A stretch of DNA of 64,000 bases, taken from Pestalotiopsis fici W106-1. Lineage: Eukaryota; Ascomycota; Sordariomycetes; Amphisphaeriales; Sporocadaceae. Location: the NCBI RefSeq assembly GCF_000516985.1, contig NW_006917100.1:857490-921489 (forward strand), written 5' to 3'. Made by a program: the position numbers and the translations under genes. The notes under the pieces were generated by a model. The model was not told the origin of the DNA, searched no databases, and worked only from the letters and a program-made list of their open reading frames with translations. This document shows positions 23,481 to 35,701 of this stretch, piece after piece (position 1 is the first letter of the stretch; each line of letters begins with the position of its first letter).

Positions 23481-26400
23481 CTAACCATCTGTACAACTCT
23501 CGCGCCACCTCCGAATGATGCCAGGTTCCAACAAAAACCAGGTATCTACTCTTCCCTGTTCATTCTGCCAGCGAAGTGCTCTTGATCCAATCAAAACCGT
23601 GTTTTTCTCGCCTTCCGTTAGCCAGCAAACACGCCGAGTGTGGCTGTTGCGCAAAGAAATTCGAAATAACGATTCCATATAGGGCATAATTACATTGAGA
23701 TTGAGGACTTGCTGCTTCACTACTGCATTGAAGGCTGCTAGTTGTAGTTGCCTCTCCTTGTCCTGTAACTTCTTTGCAATAGCCCGAAGATTGTCGGGGT
23801 CCAACTGAGACCATTCTCCAAGTACCTCAAGAGCTTTGCTTACACATTTCGTGTCAGAGGCTTGCAAGTACAGGACAATATTTTCAATAACAGCTTTTCG
23901 AGGCTGAGGCCACTTTTGCAAGGTTGCCACAGCTGCGGAGCATACATGGTGCCAGGGATATGCTAATGTTCGAGAGAGGACAAGGTAAGCGTCGTCAGTG
24001 GGCCGAGGAAAATTTTCCAGAGCTCTGAGAAGATATCCGTGATATTTTTCTCCTGCATTCTTTTCAAAGAGGACGCTTTGCAGATGATCAATGATTATTT
24101 GCAAATAACGAACCTCTGTTGAAGACCAATTATTCAATGCCCTGGCGACAGCTTCCCGCACAGAGGGCACTGGATCTTTCAACCCATTCATAATGACATC
24201 AAAAAGAGAATCATAAGTGCCATCACTTGGGTGCAGTATTGTGAGGATTTCATATGTCTTTGCTCTGTTCTCCCAATTGCTGCTTTTCAAGCATGACCCG
24301 AGCAGCAATTGCATGATCTCCGGGCAAGCATTACGACATAGCTCAGGTCGTCTCTGCCATTCGTCGAGAGCATGACTGCAGAGCCCAGGATGCTGGAGAC
24401 ATTCTGATATTAGATCAAAGCCGATGTCGTTGAAATCTAGGCGGCTCCATAGTACTCTTAAGGCTTCTTGACGGACGGAAAGATCCTGATCATACCATAG
24501 AATGGATTTGAAGAGATCAATGTCCTCATCTCGAAATAGATACTGAGCTCCAAGAAGAGTAATAGCTTCTTTCCGCGTGATCGAGTCGTTATCTGTAAGA
24601 TTTGCCCCGACAGCTTGGAAAATTTCTGCGTCAATATTGGGCCACTTCTGCAGCGGTCTTATAACTGCCCTTCGAATCATTGCATCTGAGTGCATCAGCT
24701 GCGCTATGATGAATTTCTTGACTTCGGAGGGCAGGGGATGCCAAGACCCAAGCACTTCAAGCACTGCTTCCCGAGTGTGCAGCTGTGGACCGTCTAGCCA
24801 TGGCGTGATTGTTTTGAGGATGAATTCATTGGGGCAGTGTGCTTTGACTGATCTGACTGCTGCACGTCGAACTTGCGCGTCCTGATTCTGAAGCTGCGTT
24901 GAGATGATGGCTAGGACATCCGTCGGTAGGCTTGGCTGTCCTCCAAGTAACGTTATGATCGACGATGCTTCTGGATACATTCCCCACCCCGTGAAAATGC
25001 TGGAAGTGTTTTCTTGTAGATCTAGATTTGTTTCATCTTGACTCGCATGTGCTTTCAATGTGCCTTGTAGTTGAGAAACAAGAAATTCAATAGTTTGAGG
25101 TTCCTGTCGACGACGGTGCGACCGCATTGCTAGGAAAAACTGCGCTCGGACCAATTCTGATTCTGATTCCAGAGAAGTGACTTGTTGTTTGAGTTTCTCC
25201 AGGATAGACGTTTTGTCGCCAGACATGAGAAAATCTACTAACACTGCGATAGCCATAACTTGGACTGTATTACCGTAACTGATTTGCTCTTTGATAATTC
25301 CGAGAATCTCATCATTCAAAATAGTCGACTGCGCCAAACGTATGGAGAATAGTAAACCGGTTCTCTCAAGACAGTCAAGATCATCTCGGAGCGAAGAATA
25401 TATCAAACGCAGTGCTGTGACAGGAACCATCCCACGGAACATGATTGATCTTAGAACGGTACGTCTCAATTCATCTGAAAACGATCTGAGTACTCTCAAC
25501 AGAGGCTTTTCGGGAAATTCGACTTCCTCTATAACGCTCACAGAATCTGTGAGCTTGAATTGTTCCATTGCTGCTCGGTAGAGTCTGTCTTCAAAGTTTT
25601 GACGTTCGGCGAGGAATTTGGTGTCGTCAGGAGATACCTCGTTCCAACAATGCATGAGAAGTCGCTGATGGACTACACCGATCATGTCGATTGGCTCTGT
25701 TTCAAGCGTTGGAAAGAATTCTTCCAAGCCATGATCTTTTAGGCTCAGTAGACCTGTGACAAAACGCCAGAAAACATTATAACGATCGTCATATTTGTAT
25801 TCTTTGATGAAGTTGGAAGCAGAACTCGATAGCTCGTGCTTACCACGTTTCAAAGTGTCACCGGATATCCATTGCCTGACGAAATATCGTGCTGCAAAGT
25901 ATTCTTGGAATGTCAGATGTATAAAGTGATAAGTCGGGTCCGGAATCAACAATTCATGGGTACGTAAGATGGAAAGACCCTCTAGCTTGCCAGCCTTGAG
26001 GGGTTTCAGGGTGGGCATGGCCAGAATTTGACTTTCCGTAAAAACGATACTGTCATCAACCATTCCTTTGAAGGCTAGTATCTCCAGGCAAGCGACCTCG
26101 TCTTGAAAGAAGATTTCTAGCTTGTCTAAGGGATAGTTTTGAACATCTCTTCGTGTGAGTTCCTTGCCGAACTGGCCCAAGCGAAGAAGATCTTTCTTCC
26201 ATAGAATTTTCATAATGGCCTGATAGATGTTGGTCATAGTCTCGAGTTTGAAGTTGCTTTGCAGGCTTCTGTGATCATCATCCCATATGAAGCAGAGTGC
26301 ATCTAGCTGAATGGGTATTCGTACAAGCTGCTGCAGGAGCTTATGCTGGCGTAGTACAGATCGAAGGCCGTCGACTCTGTCCCACTTCGTTCCTTTCACC

Positions 26401-28269
26401 TTTGAATGTGTGAATACTTTTTCGATGTAGGAGTCTACTTGCTCCCGATAGAAACCAATAGTCTCGAGCTCTAGATCGAATCCTTTGCTAAGATCACCCG
26501 GGAGACTAACACGTGGTCGGGAAGTGACGATAGAAGCCGGCATGGTCAAAAGCTCTTCCAGGATATCGTGAAGCCAGTGGCCTCGTTCTAGAGCATCGTA
26601 AACTTCGTCCAGGCCATCAAGAATAAACAGAGTTTTCTCATCTTTGCCATTTGATACTTGAGAATGAAGTTCTGTTGCGAACATTCTTCCCTTATCCAGT
26701 GTTTCTCGGGAGAAGAATTCTCGGAGAAACAACGCTTCCAAATTGTGATGTTCCAGTAACTTCAGATTTCGTAAGGGTATCCATAGAATACGATCAAAAG
26801 TGTTGTTCCACATTTCATTTCTTGAGAATTCGTACACCATCTTTTTGCACAAAGTGGTTTTTCCGACGCCGGCTTGTCCTCGTATCAGAATTTTTCTGGG
26901 GCCAACTTCACGACCAGCATGGTCTTTTCGACGATCAAAGAGTTTCAACAACTCAACCTCCGAATTCTTGTTGGGACTCTCGACATTGAGTCGTCTGAAT
27001 AGTGAAGATTGTGACGAAGATGTCGGGTCCTTCGACTCTGATCCATTGTTCCTGGATGGCTGATACGTGATGGCGAGATTAACATAGCACTCGCTCATGC
27101 TTAACTCATCATCCGAAATACGAACAATTTTGAGTCTGTTGTCGTTATAATGTCTTTTATTGATGTATTCGTATGCCCGGTGTAGTAGTCGCCCTTCGCG
27201 GATGGATTTGGCCATTTCTTTGATACTTTCGGCAACAATTTTGTAGTCATCATCGCCAGGACCACGAAAATTGTTCATTTTACCATGAGTCCGGTTCAGA
27301 GGCTTTCGGTTGCGCACGATATCCAGAGTCGCAGAACTCTCGGGGACCAACTAAATTAACAAATGGGAATTAAGAATATGTCTCACATTATGAGTGCGCC
27401 AGGCTACATACCAGTTTCTTTTCTTTGAAAATTGAAAATCGAAATGAACCAACTCTACGGAGCAATCGACTTTTTTCATTCTCAAAAAATGTTGCCATAA
27501 ATGGGCCGTCTCTTTGACAAAGCCTTGTGAAATCTCCCACCAGCTTTGTAAGTTCGGAGCCCTCTTTTATTTGGCCGAGAAGATTGGAGACTGCTTGAGC
27601 TCGCAAGGAGGCCCATATTCGAAGACTCGGTTCGGCCCAGTGCGCGACATCGGCGAAAGCTGTCCCTCGAAATGGCGTCGCAAGAAAAACGATTCCACGT
27701 GTCGCTTTCAGGGTCGGAGAATCGTTACATTTCATCCCTTCTTCGACAAGTGCCTTCATGAGCATGACACCACCGAGACATGAGGCGATGAAGAGAATCG
27801 GCGGTCCTTCGGCTTGAGTGCAACCTTTTGCTGGTGGACGAGATTCGATGCCATCAAGCAAGCCTTCAGCAAATTTGTCGAATGTCTTTTGAACAAAATC
27901 CGAACTCTCAAAAAAGTCGGATGGCCAGTCACAGGTGAAAATCCGAGCTGATCCGACTACACCGGGAAGCATTTCTGGATTTTCGAGCCAGTTGACCCCT
28001 GGCTCGTTCGCTGTGGACTTGTAAGTCCACGTGTCTGGCGAACGCGCATCGAAGCCATGTATAGCGATAACATCGAGATCAATGTTGGTATCTTTATTGA
28101 TAAGAGGATTGATTTGATCCAGGCGAACAGGTCGAGGGCGTGAGCTGGTTGTTGTTGGATCGTCTGTCGGGACTGAGGATGGTGTCGCGGAAACATATCG
28201 GAATCTATTAAGGAAATTCTGGACAAGAAAAAGAATGATAATAGTAAAGACGACCACGTAAGTATCCAT
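23481..28269 (-). CDS. NLR-like protein: membrane segment, SesB-like alpha/beta hydrolase, NACHT, HEAT repeats
   Basis: Two exons on the minus strand, 28269-27412 and 27350-23481 (1575 aa). The 61-bp intron is GTATGT...TTTAG, and the join EKKLLVPESSATL is the usual end of a SesB domain. I took the ATG at 28269 (A at -3, G at +4). An in-frame ATG at 28374 would add 35 unlikely residues. Residues 4-20 are hydrophobic. Residues 64-285 form a SesB-type alpha/beta hydrolase (IHGFDARSPDTW, IASCLGGVML, LATPFRGTAFADVAHW). The expected nucleophile Ser is Cys164. The NACHT P-loop is at 444-452 (GQAGVGKTT) and Walker B at about 527-536 (LFILDGLDEV). From about residue 900 to 1520, helical pairs of about 35-40 residues resemble HEAT repeats. 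Fungal proteins of this layout are STAND/NLR-like and linked to non-self recognition and regulated cell death. The ligand is unknown. Confidence 0.88.
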
Positions 28270-29421
28270 AATGAATGGTGCCAAACAGAAACAGTAGGCC
28301 AAGTCGTCGGAGCAAGCACTACGGCTCAGCCTGCCACATGCAGACTCAGTGTCAGTCGCACGAGTCACTACCATGTGATCCTGGAACTGGGGTCCATGAA
28401 GACATCAGCAACGAGCGCTGTTCAGCGTAAAATGTTCAGTTGCAGCATGTCACGTCTATAGCAAGTCGCAAATGCATGTTCATTTTTTTGACATGTATCT
28501 TACAAATTGCTTCGATGGCGGTCGCCAGTGCGTAAGGCTGCGCGCGGGGTAGCAGAGTGTTGCCAGTATGGATTCGTGTCAGCAATGTATCTTCAATGTG
28601 TACCCACCTACCTGCCGAATATGCCTTGCCAATTGGGCGTAATCTGTACATGCACAAGGTACATCGCCACGGTGGTGGTCGCGGGTGGGGTTGGTTGGTT
28701 GGTCGGTTGCACGAGGGCATGGTTCTACCACGAGCTATCCAACACTTTCATCAAAAGCCATTCTGGGTTTAATCAGTTTATTGCAAATTTCGGCTGATTC
28801 TGGATTGGGTGCATTTAAGCTGCGAACAAGTGGGTGAAGATTACCACAATTCTGTGAGGTCATCGTGGGAATATCGTAGTTCGGCGGCTTGGAAGATGCA
28901 CACACTGGAGGGACACTGGAGACCACCCCCGCACTGAGCTGGCATACATGCAGTTAATTCTCGCCATGTTGTTCACGCTCTTACCTCGTACACACAGCAC
29001 ATCCACGCTTCGCCACAGTACCTAACTCGTAGGCAAGATTTTTATTTTGCGAAAGTGCCCAATCCCCCCCTTCTCTCATGGCCAGTCATTGCTTTTTGCC
29101 AGCGCGCATCCTGCAATGTTTCTAGCCATTACTGTACAGAGTAGACCTTGAATGCAGCAAGTTCCTAAAATAAATGTTTGGCAACGAGGGCGCTTCGCTT
29201 GCCCGCCCCATAGGCTAAATTTCTCAGTCATTTCCCATGCCGTGCTACGTGATTTCGGAGGCGATAAAAAAAAAAGATTCATCTTTGGGCATTTGTGTCG
29301 CATGAGTTGCATCTTTTCTCACTTTGAGCGATTGTCCATTTGCACTTCCATTCCGAATCTGCCTCAGGCGTCTCATCTCAGGCAGCCAATGAGTATTGGC
29401 AGACTTCCCACTGTGAAGAAA
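28270..29421. other. divergent intergenic region, NLR-like and DUF6601-like genes
   Basis: About 1.15 kb between the starts of two oppositely transcribed genes, so it should contain both promoters. It includes the in-frame but weaker ATG of the NLR-like gene at 28374. No repeat or RNA gene was recognised. Confidence 0.5.
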
Positions 29422-30556
29422 ATGAATCCACTACCTTGCCCGCCATTGTGCCCGGTACGCCAGTCGCTCGACCATACGCTCCACGTCAATATCTGACTAC
29501 TAATATTTTTCCCAGTTCGAAACCGAGCTATTGACTGATAACAACGATGATGCCGACAATTTGCCTGCAACCTATCACTATTACGAACAAGTTCGGAGAT
29601 CAAAAAAACACCGCCATGTCGCAAATCCTGCACGGGGTATTGAGAGTTTTCTAGATACTGAGTTGTCCTTGGGGAATCTTGTGAATATATCAGGCCTTTT
29701 ATGGTTTGCGGGAGCAAAGCACCCAGCCACACAGCTACACATGCATATGGCAATGGGACGCAACATTGTAGTCGCGGATCGCATGGACTTGCATCTTCTC
29801 TGGGATCACAACTCCATCTTTCTCAAGCCTCTTCCAAGATTCCTACTCGATCCCAAGTTCTGGCAAGAGAATTTGCAATGCTCGGGTGCATGTGCATGCC
29901 GATTGCCTCGACCCTCAGCAGAGCATAATAACTCGACCGACCTGCTGGCAGAAGGAGAGAATGCGACGCGAACATGTCGGGAAAAGAGTCTCCGACTGAT
30001 TGCCAGGGGCTTTCTGCACAGTTACACCTGCCTCATTTCCTCCGAGACTGACTTTGCCATTGCCAACGAGAAGCGACTCTTACCTCGAAATGCCAAGGAC
30101 GTGCCCGTTGATTGGAGACTGTGGAAGTCGCTGGCCAGAGAACTCATAGAAAAGTACAATCCCCAAGAAGTCCATTCGCGATTCTTGCGCGCAGAGCTCC
30201 GTGTAACCCGCGTCAACTTTGTCTACCGCCTCGCCAGCCTTCCATTCTTTGGTCCGCCTTTGAATAGCTGGAATAGCTATAGCAATGTCTTTCAGTACAA
30301 TCTCGCGTGGATGGCGGTGGCTACCGTCTTTGTCGGTCTAGTTCTGACGGCCATGCAGGTTGGGCTGGCAACCGAGAGGCTACAGGGTAATGCCGACTTT
30401 CAGCGGGCATCGTACGTCTTTACTATTTTTGCCATCTTGGCCCCGATAGGTGCATTTGGTCTGGTGGTGCTCGGCGTGCTGCTCAACCTTGCGATGGACC
30501 TTCCCTGGCTTGTTCGGGATGCCCTTGGATACTCGTCCACCGATTCTGAGCTTTGA
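29422..30556 (+). CDS. DUF6601-like fungal protein with two C-terminal membrane segments
   Basis: Two exons, 29422-29454 and 29516-30556 (357 aa). The 61-bp intron is GTACGC, branch-like CTGACTACTAAT, CCCAG. The frame of exon 2 is open before its first ATG, so an upstream exon is needed. The start ATG at 29422 has A at -3; an in-frame ATG at 29389 is possible. Conserved-looking blocks are LLWFAGAKHPATQLHMHMAMGR, ADRMDLHLLWDHNSIFLKPLPRFLL and LRAELRVTRVNFVYRL. I match these from memory to the DUF6601 family, which is fungal and of unknown function. Two hydrophobic helices lie at about 270-292 and 308-336. It is divergent from the NLR-like gene. No enzymatic motif is visible. Confidence 0.72.
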
Positions 30557-30793
30557 GCACCCACGTCTTTATGAAGAGCTTCACATTGTGGCAGCAAGCG
30601 GGAAGCTGGCTAGATGGTGTATTGTTGTCCACGACAAAATTACCAGAGTCATTTGTGATTACTACACTTGGCGACAACTTTTGCAATAATGTAGTTATCA
30701 TATAAGGGTCAAGTAGAACTAGAAGATATGTAGAATGCAGCGTTCAAAGTATGCCATTACGAAACACCGATCCATGGCATAGCGACACCAACC

Positions 30794-33700
30794 TTAAACC
30801 ACTAGGGCTTGCAGATAATAAATCCTGACTGGCCCTAGTAGTCCGATCAACTGAGCATCCAAGCTGCCATAGATTTCTGGCCAGGTCTGGCGTAGCTTAT
30901 TCCAAAGGGTAGTTGCGACAGTGATTTCGAGACCTACATGTATTGTTAATTACGACATCCTTTTGTGCATAATTTCTGGGTTCCCACTTACTGTTGGTAC
31001 CAGCGAGAACTAGACTGGTAATATCGATATCCTTGTTTCCGAACTGGTCGATGCTGGCAATCTCTTCGCCATTGAAAGAAACACCAAATGTGCCCTCGAC
31101 TTCCCCGACTGAAAGGAAAACGAGAGTTGAATTGTCGGGTCGAGTCAAATCAATAGTGGTATTGTACACACCGACACCACTAGCATACTCCAACGATGTG
31201 ATGTTGGGCCAGGGAATGAGTTCAGTCAGGCTTACTGTGGGCAGCCGTTCCTTGATTGTAGCTGAGCTGTTGACACCAGTGGTGTTGGGGTACTGTGGTG
31301 ACCAATCTTGGACCGTTAGAGACCAGCTTGAGGGCACCACAGTTGTTGGTAGATCTTCAGCCTCCAGGGTGACTGTGCCATTCGAGGACGTGGTGGCAGT
31401 GCAAGTAGCGTTGGTAGTCACCACGAGCTGACCTGCGCTCGACACATGACTCCCACAGCTACTCGCTATGAGGTGTTCACTGAGGGCTCGAGAGTTGAAT
31501 ACACTATCCTCTCCAACGCTAGAAAAGCATGTTAGTGATTAGCGTCTAGTAAGATGAACCAAACATTACTTACTATATGACCACAGCCGACGTCGCTGCA
31601 ACGGTAACATTGACCGTCACTCGATTGTCCGTGGAAGAATACGCAGGAATTGGTGATACAGATCCCGACCACAAGTCTATGACATAGGGGGCACCACTTC
31701 CCTCCAAGGACAGAGCCGCAGATGTCGCATCGTCTCCATCATTGTATACCCAGTACAAATATCCATCATCTTGTGTTTTTCGATAAGTAATCAGAGACGC
31801 GTTCTGTGTAGACGAATATTGAACACTGGGCGCCACAGAGAGATCAACCAATGCTCCTGGCACATCTGATGTACTGTTGACGCTTTCCGTGTTTGAGAAT
31901 TCCCGGATGCTGTCAAAAATGGTTCCAAGCTGTGATGCAATCTCCTCGCCGCTCGCGTTTGTATAGGAGAAGCTAGAAGACGGGTCTGATTCGACAATGA
32001 CCAATGGAAGACCACTTTGTCCGTAGGAGAGTATCAACTCTGCCGTGCTAACGTCCATGGTTGTCGCATTGTTGACGATCAAAGCTTTGTAGGCAGGGCC
32101 GTCTGAAGCCAGCCGCTGATTGGAGACTTCCACATTGTGCTGCTTCAAGAGGTACGCAGTGGGGAACTGATATGAGTATCCTGCATCATTGAGGCTGGTG
32201 TCATCCCAGGATGCGGTGACCCCGGCGTCCTGATTCAAGATTGCAACATCAATTGAAGGGCCGCTTCGCTGTAGTAGCATCTGTGCCCTCGCCAAGTAGG
32301 CGCTGGAAGAATTGGCAAACATCCACTGGGGCTGGCGCGGGCCCCAAGCGTCTGCGAATCCATTCGAGCTGGTCCCGAGGGGCGTAAAGGGAGCAAAGCC
32401 GGGCCAGACGCTAGAGGGACTGTCCTTGTAGGGGAATCCGTGAATCACAACCTGACTGACACCAAGCGACATGTCGTGATTGGCAGTGCCGAGGATGAAT
32501 TTCCAAGTGACGCCGTAGGCTTTGCCCATGTAGGCTCCGAGCTCATCGGACAGAATGGTCGTTCTTCCGCCAATGTCGCGACCAGTAGCCAGGACTCTAA
32601 AGGCATCGTCGTCTCCATCGAATCCCAGCGACTCGCCTTCGGGTATATCTAGCACGCTGGCGGCGTAGCTGCTGTCAAAGGATGCGGTATATGGCTGAGC
32701 GCGAAACTTGAGGCCTAGACTATTAACCCACTCGGTGATGCCGCCAATACGGTACTCGGTGTACAGATCAGTCACAGTTTGGTAAAAATCGTTTGTAATC
32801 TGCGCAGATACCGAAGCGTCGCCTTCAAATGTGTTGTTGTCCTTGAGCACGTATAACAGGAATGGTCTCAGGTCATAACCGCGTCTGGTTTGAAACTCGG
32901 CCAAAAAGTCTAGTGTCCAATATTGTTTTAACTTGAGCTCGAGGGAATCTTCGAACATGGAACCCTGACTTCTGTAAAATGTTTAGAATAAGGGAAGAGG
33001 TTGGTGTGACTTGTTCGATTGACGTACTCGTTCAATTGTGCTTTCAGCTCCGGTGTAAGCAAGTTTTGCTCCCAGTAGTCAACGGATGCTTGCACGCCAG
33101 CCTTGCTGAGATGATCAACAATATAGGCGGGGAACGGGTCGGTCACTTTTGGAGCATCAGGGTTTCCTATATGTACGAGTCAGATCTTGGACCGAGCTTC
33201 TGGTGAGGTATCTTGCCACATGAGAAATGGAATGAGCGGTACGCAGATCAAGAAAACAGCTTACCATCATACAAATTCTGAACTTGTCCGGTGCCGCGCC
33301 CGTACGCAGCAACAAGAACGTATTCTCCATCATCGGGAGCATCGTATGCGACAGTTGTATTGTCGGCCCCAGTATCTAAAACCTGGATGGTGCTTGAATC
33401 CACGACTACAGTTCCCGAGGTTGAGTTACTTAGGACCTTGGCAACCAGCACAGCTTCCAACACTGGAGTGGCCGTGACAATATTGCTGCTTTGGTTTCCG
33501 GATGGTGCCAAGACTGGGAGAGGGAGTGATCCGGAATATGATTGTCCGGCCGAAAGGAAGAGCTGTCCATGGACAAGTTCTTTCGATGTCTCGGGAGAGT
33601 CTGGCGTATATCCAGGGACACCAGTGGGCCAGTGAGGACCCAAAGTCAAATCGACGTGGCCACCCAGTCTATTGAATAGATCGGTCAGATGAAGCGAAAT

Positions 33701-34065
33701 GGAGGAGCTTGGAGAGTTTTTCAAACATACTCATTGCCCTTCTCGTAGGCTTTCAAAACTGCTGCGTTCCACCGTTCTTGGCCCCATCCATAGACTGCCG
33801 GGTCTAGGTCTACCTTGACGCTGTCTTGGACATCGGCGATTTCGCCACCTCCAAACCCAGCATTGACAATGGCAGTAATCTCATCCGCGACTTCATCAGC
33901 ATCGATCCAACCCCCAGGCCACCACCATCGGAACCTGGGCGATTCGTAGAGAGAAGGTATGTCGATGCTACCTGTCTGATCGTCTCCGTCGCCTTGAGCA
34001 GCCACTGAGATTACCAGACCAGTCAGCACTGGCAGAATCCAATGACTAAGAAGCTTCGGATGCAT
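30794..34065 (-). CDS. Secreted GH106-like glycoside hydrolase (alpha-L-rhamnosidase type)
   Basis: Six exons on the minus strand: 34065-33731, 33668-33265, 33166-33028, 32971-31574, 31518-30992 and 30933-30794 (980 aa). All introns are GT-AG and 55-98 bp. The first ATG (34065) starts a signal peptide ending near ...SVAAQG. The N-terminal domain (SPRFRWWWPGGWIDADEVADEI...AGFGGGEI, then VDLTLGPHWPTG) matches the barrel start of GH106-like enzymes. The middle carries REGYDLRPFL-type blocks and many N-x-S/T sites. The C-terminal part is beta-rich and ends GLLGPVRIYYLQ, a jelly-roll-like ending common in large exo-acting hydrolases. GH106 enzymes release alpha-L-rhamnose from plant or microbial glycans. 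Fungal members are poorly characterised, so the substrate is inference. Confidence 0.82.
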
Positions 34066-35188
34066 CTTGCGGAAGAACAAGGAAAACAGTAAAGATCAAG
34101 CTATTATTGATTCACTGGCAGCCGTGACGAAGTACTCGAGTCAATCATTTTCAAATTCCTAATTGACGAAGACTATCTCGATAGATATATGACATGAGCC
34201 GGACATATGCTAGAGTTTACGAGTGGCGATCTATCCATACGATCTTGGCTTCGCGAAGATTTATACCGAGATGGATATATAAGCACTATTCCATCATAGC
34301 TGAAAGGCGGATGAGTTCTCCGGTGGGTACGTTAACAACACTAATAGAATGTTGGAGACAAAGAGTTGTTCTCGATTGCTTCCTTGGTTCTGTTTGTCGA
34401 TAATCCACATTGTCGATAGGCCACCCCTTAGTGCAGATACTCACCCACTTCCCGGTTTCTGGGCATGTTGCATTTTGTGGGGGAACGATACATGTATCTT
34501 TTGCGGGGGAGTCTTACAGGGGGTTGTTTTTTTGCGGGGGTGGAGAGCCGCATTTTGAACCCTTTACGAATGTATCAAGGTGCCCAAGTAGATGTCTTGT
34601 TTGGGATCGGTCAGGAGACCACGAGCGAGCATTTTCGGTGTTTCGGTTCAAAGTTCAATCTACATGCCCTGCCGCCCCGCCTGATTCTATGCAGAAGGGC
34701 GGGATTTGTAATGTTAGTCATCCAGATTATATCTGTACCATTCTTGTCATTTCTCAGCAGAGGCTGACCGTCAACGTTGCAACCCTCGATTCGGCCCAAA
34801 ATGACCTTGAAGTATGTAACGGCAATATTGCCTATCTTGGCTCTCTGACCGAGGTATCGTTTGACCTCAGCAAATAGGGAACCCGTTTATCCGGGTGCCC
34901 ACCAGGCCTTATGCATCGATAATATTGGATTGCTTTTAATCATCACGACGGTCTTAGCGGGCTTAAGGCTTTATATTAAGCCGATACGCTAATTAAGCAT
35001 AGCTATCCTAAATAAAAAATGATTAATTTCGGGGATTATAATAAACCAAGCTTTTATTATACGTAAATAATATAAAAAGGGTTAAATAATTAAATAAAAA
35101 TACGATTTTAATAAGCTTAATTACGGAATAAAACTTATAATTAATATACGTGTCACGTATCCCGTTAAATTAATTAATAAGAGCTATA
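34066..35188. other. transition from gene space into AT-rich repeat block
   Basis: The first ~800 bp is of ordinary composition and contains the GH106-like gene's promoter. Overlapping frames at 34194-34877 have no protein signature. From about 34900 the sequence becomes strongly AT-rich and TpA-rich, as in RIP-mutated repeats, with no coding capacity. Confidence 0.5.
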
Positions 35189-35696
35189 TGTTACGGACAT
35201 GCACCTTTGCGGGACGAATGACCAGGGAAGGATAAGTACGGGCTAAGAACACGGCCACGACGGAACGGGGAACAGGACCACCCACCAGGGGTCACGTGAC
35301 CCGGATCACGTGGATCAGGAATGTGTGCTCAGGAGTGCTCAGTTGAGACCAACTGAGCAGAGGTTAGCAACACTGAGCAAACATGATTAGGACCAACATT
35401 AGTAAGGGAATGAATGGATATATTAGGGACGGATTTCCTACGGTTACATAGATAGTCATTACCTCAGTGATTAATCTAAGCATTTATCTTACCCATAAGT
35501 GAAGCATTTAATACGCTTTAACGACTACACTTGTGACATTAGTTTAAAACCATATTTAGTTACTCTTTGCTTAGTTTAATATCTTATTTAACGTTCCTTA
35601 TTAGCATAAACCCTAACACCCTTATATTTAGGTTTATTTTAAAAACCCGTAATATAATCGTTATACGATTTAGCAAATATATTAATAATTATAATA
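35189..35696. repeat. RIP-affected LTR-like remnant left of the copia element
   Basis: The sequence begins TGTTACGGACATG, which looks like an LTR start, and becomes increasingly AT-rich toward the copia insertion point. It shares a segment with the right flank of the copia element (35592-35664 against 42185-42260). It is probably part of an older retroelement into which copia inserted, but no partner LTR end or coding domain is recognisable. Confidence 0.4.
35592..35664 (+). repeat. left copy of direct repeat flanking the copia element
   Basis: About 73 bp from CGTTCCTTATTAGCATAAAC to AACCCGTAATATAATCGTTAT. It aligns in direct orientation with 42185-42260. Most differences are transitions. 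Confidence 0.65.
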
Positions 35697-35701
35697 TTAT
35701 T
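35697..35701. repeat. 5-bp target-site duplication, left
   Basis: TTATT directly precedes the 5' LTR and is repeated directly after the 3' LTR at 41755-41759. Five base pairs is the usual duplication size for Ty1/copia integration. Confidence 0.85.

Noticed and set aside
34194..34877. Three overlapping plus-strand frames of 70-155 codons
   Set aside because: Mutually overlapping, Gly/Cys-rich by chance from a G-rich stretch, no signature.
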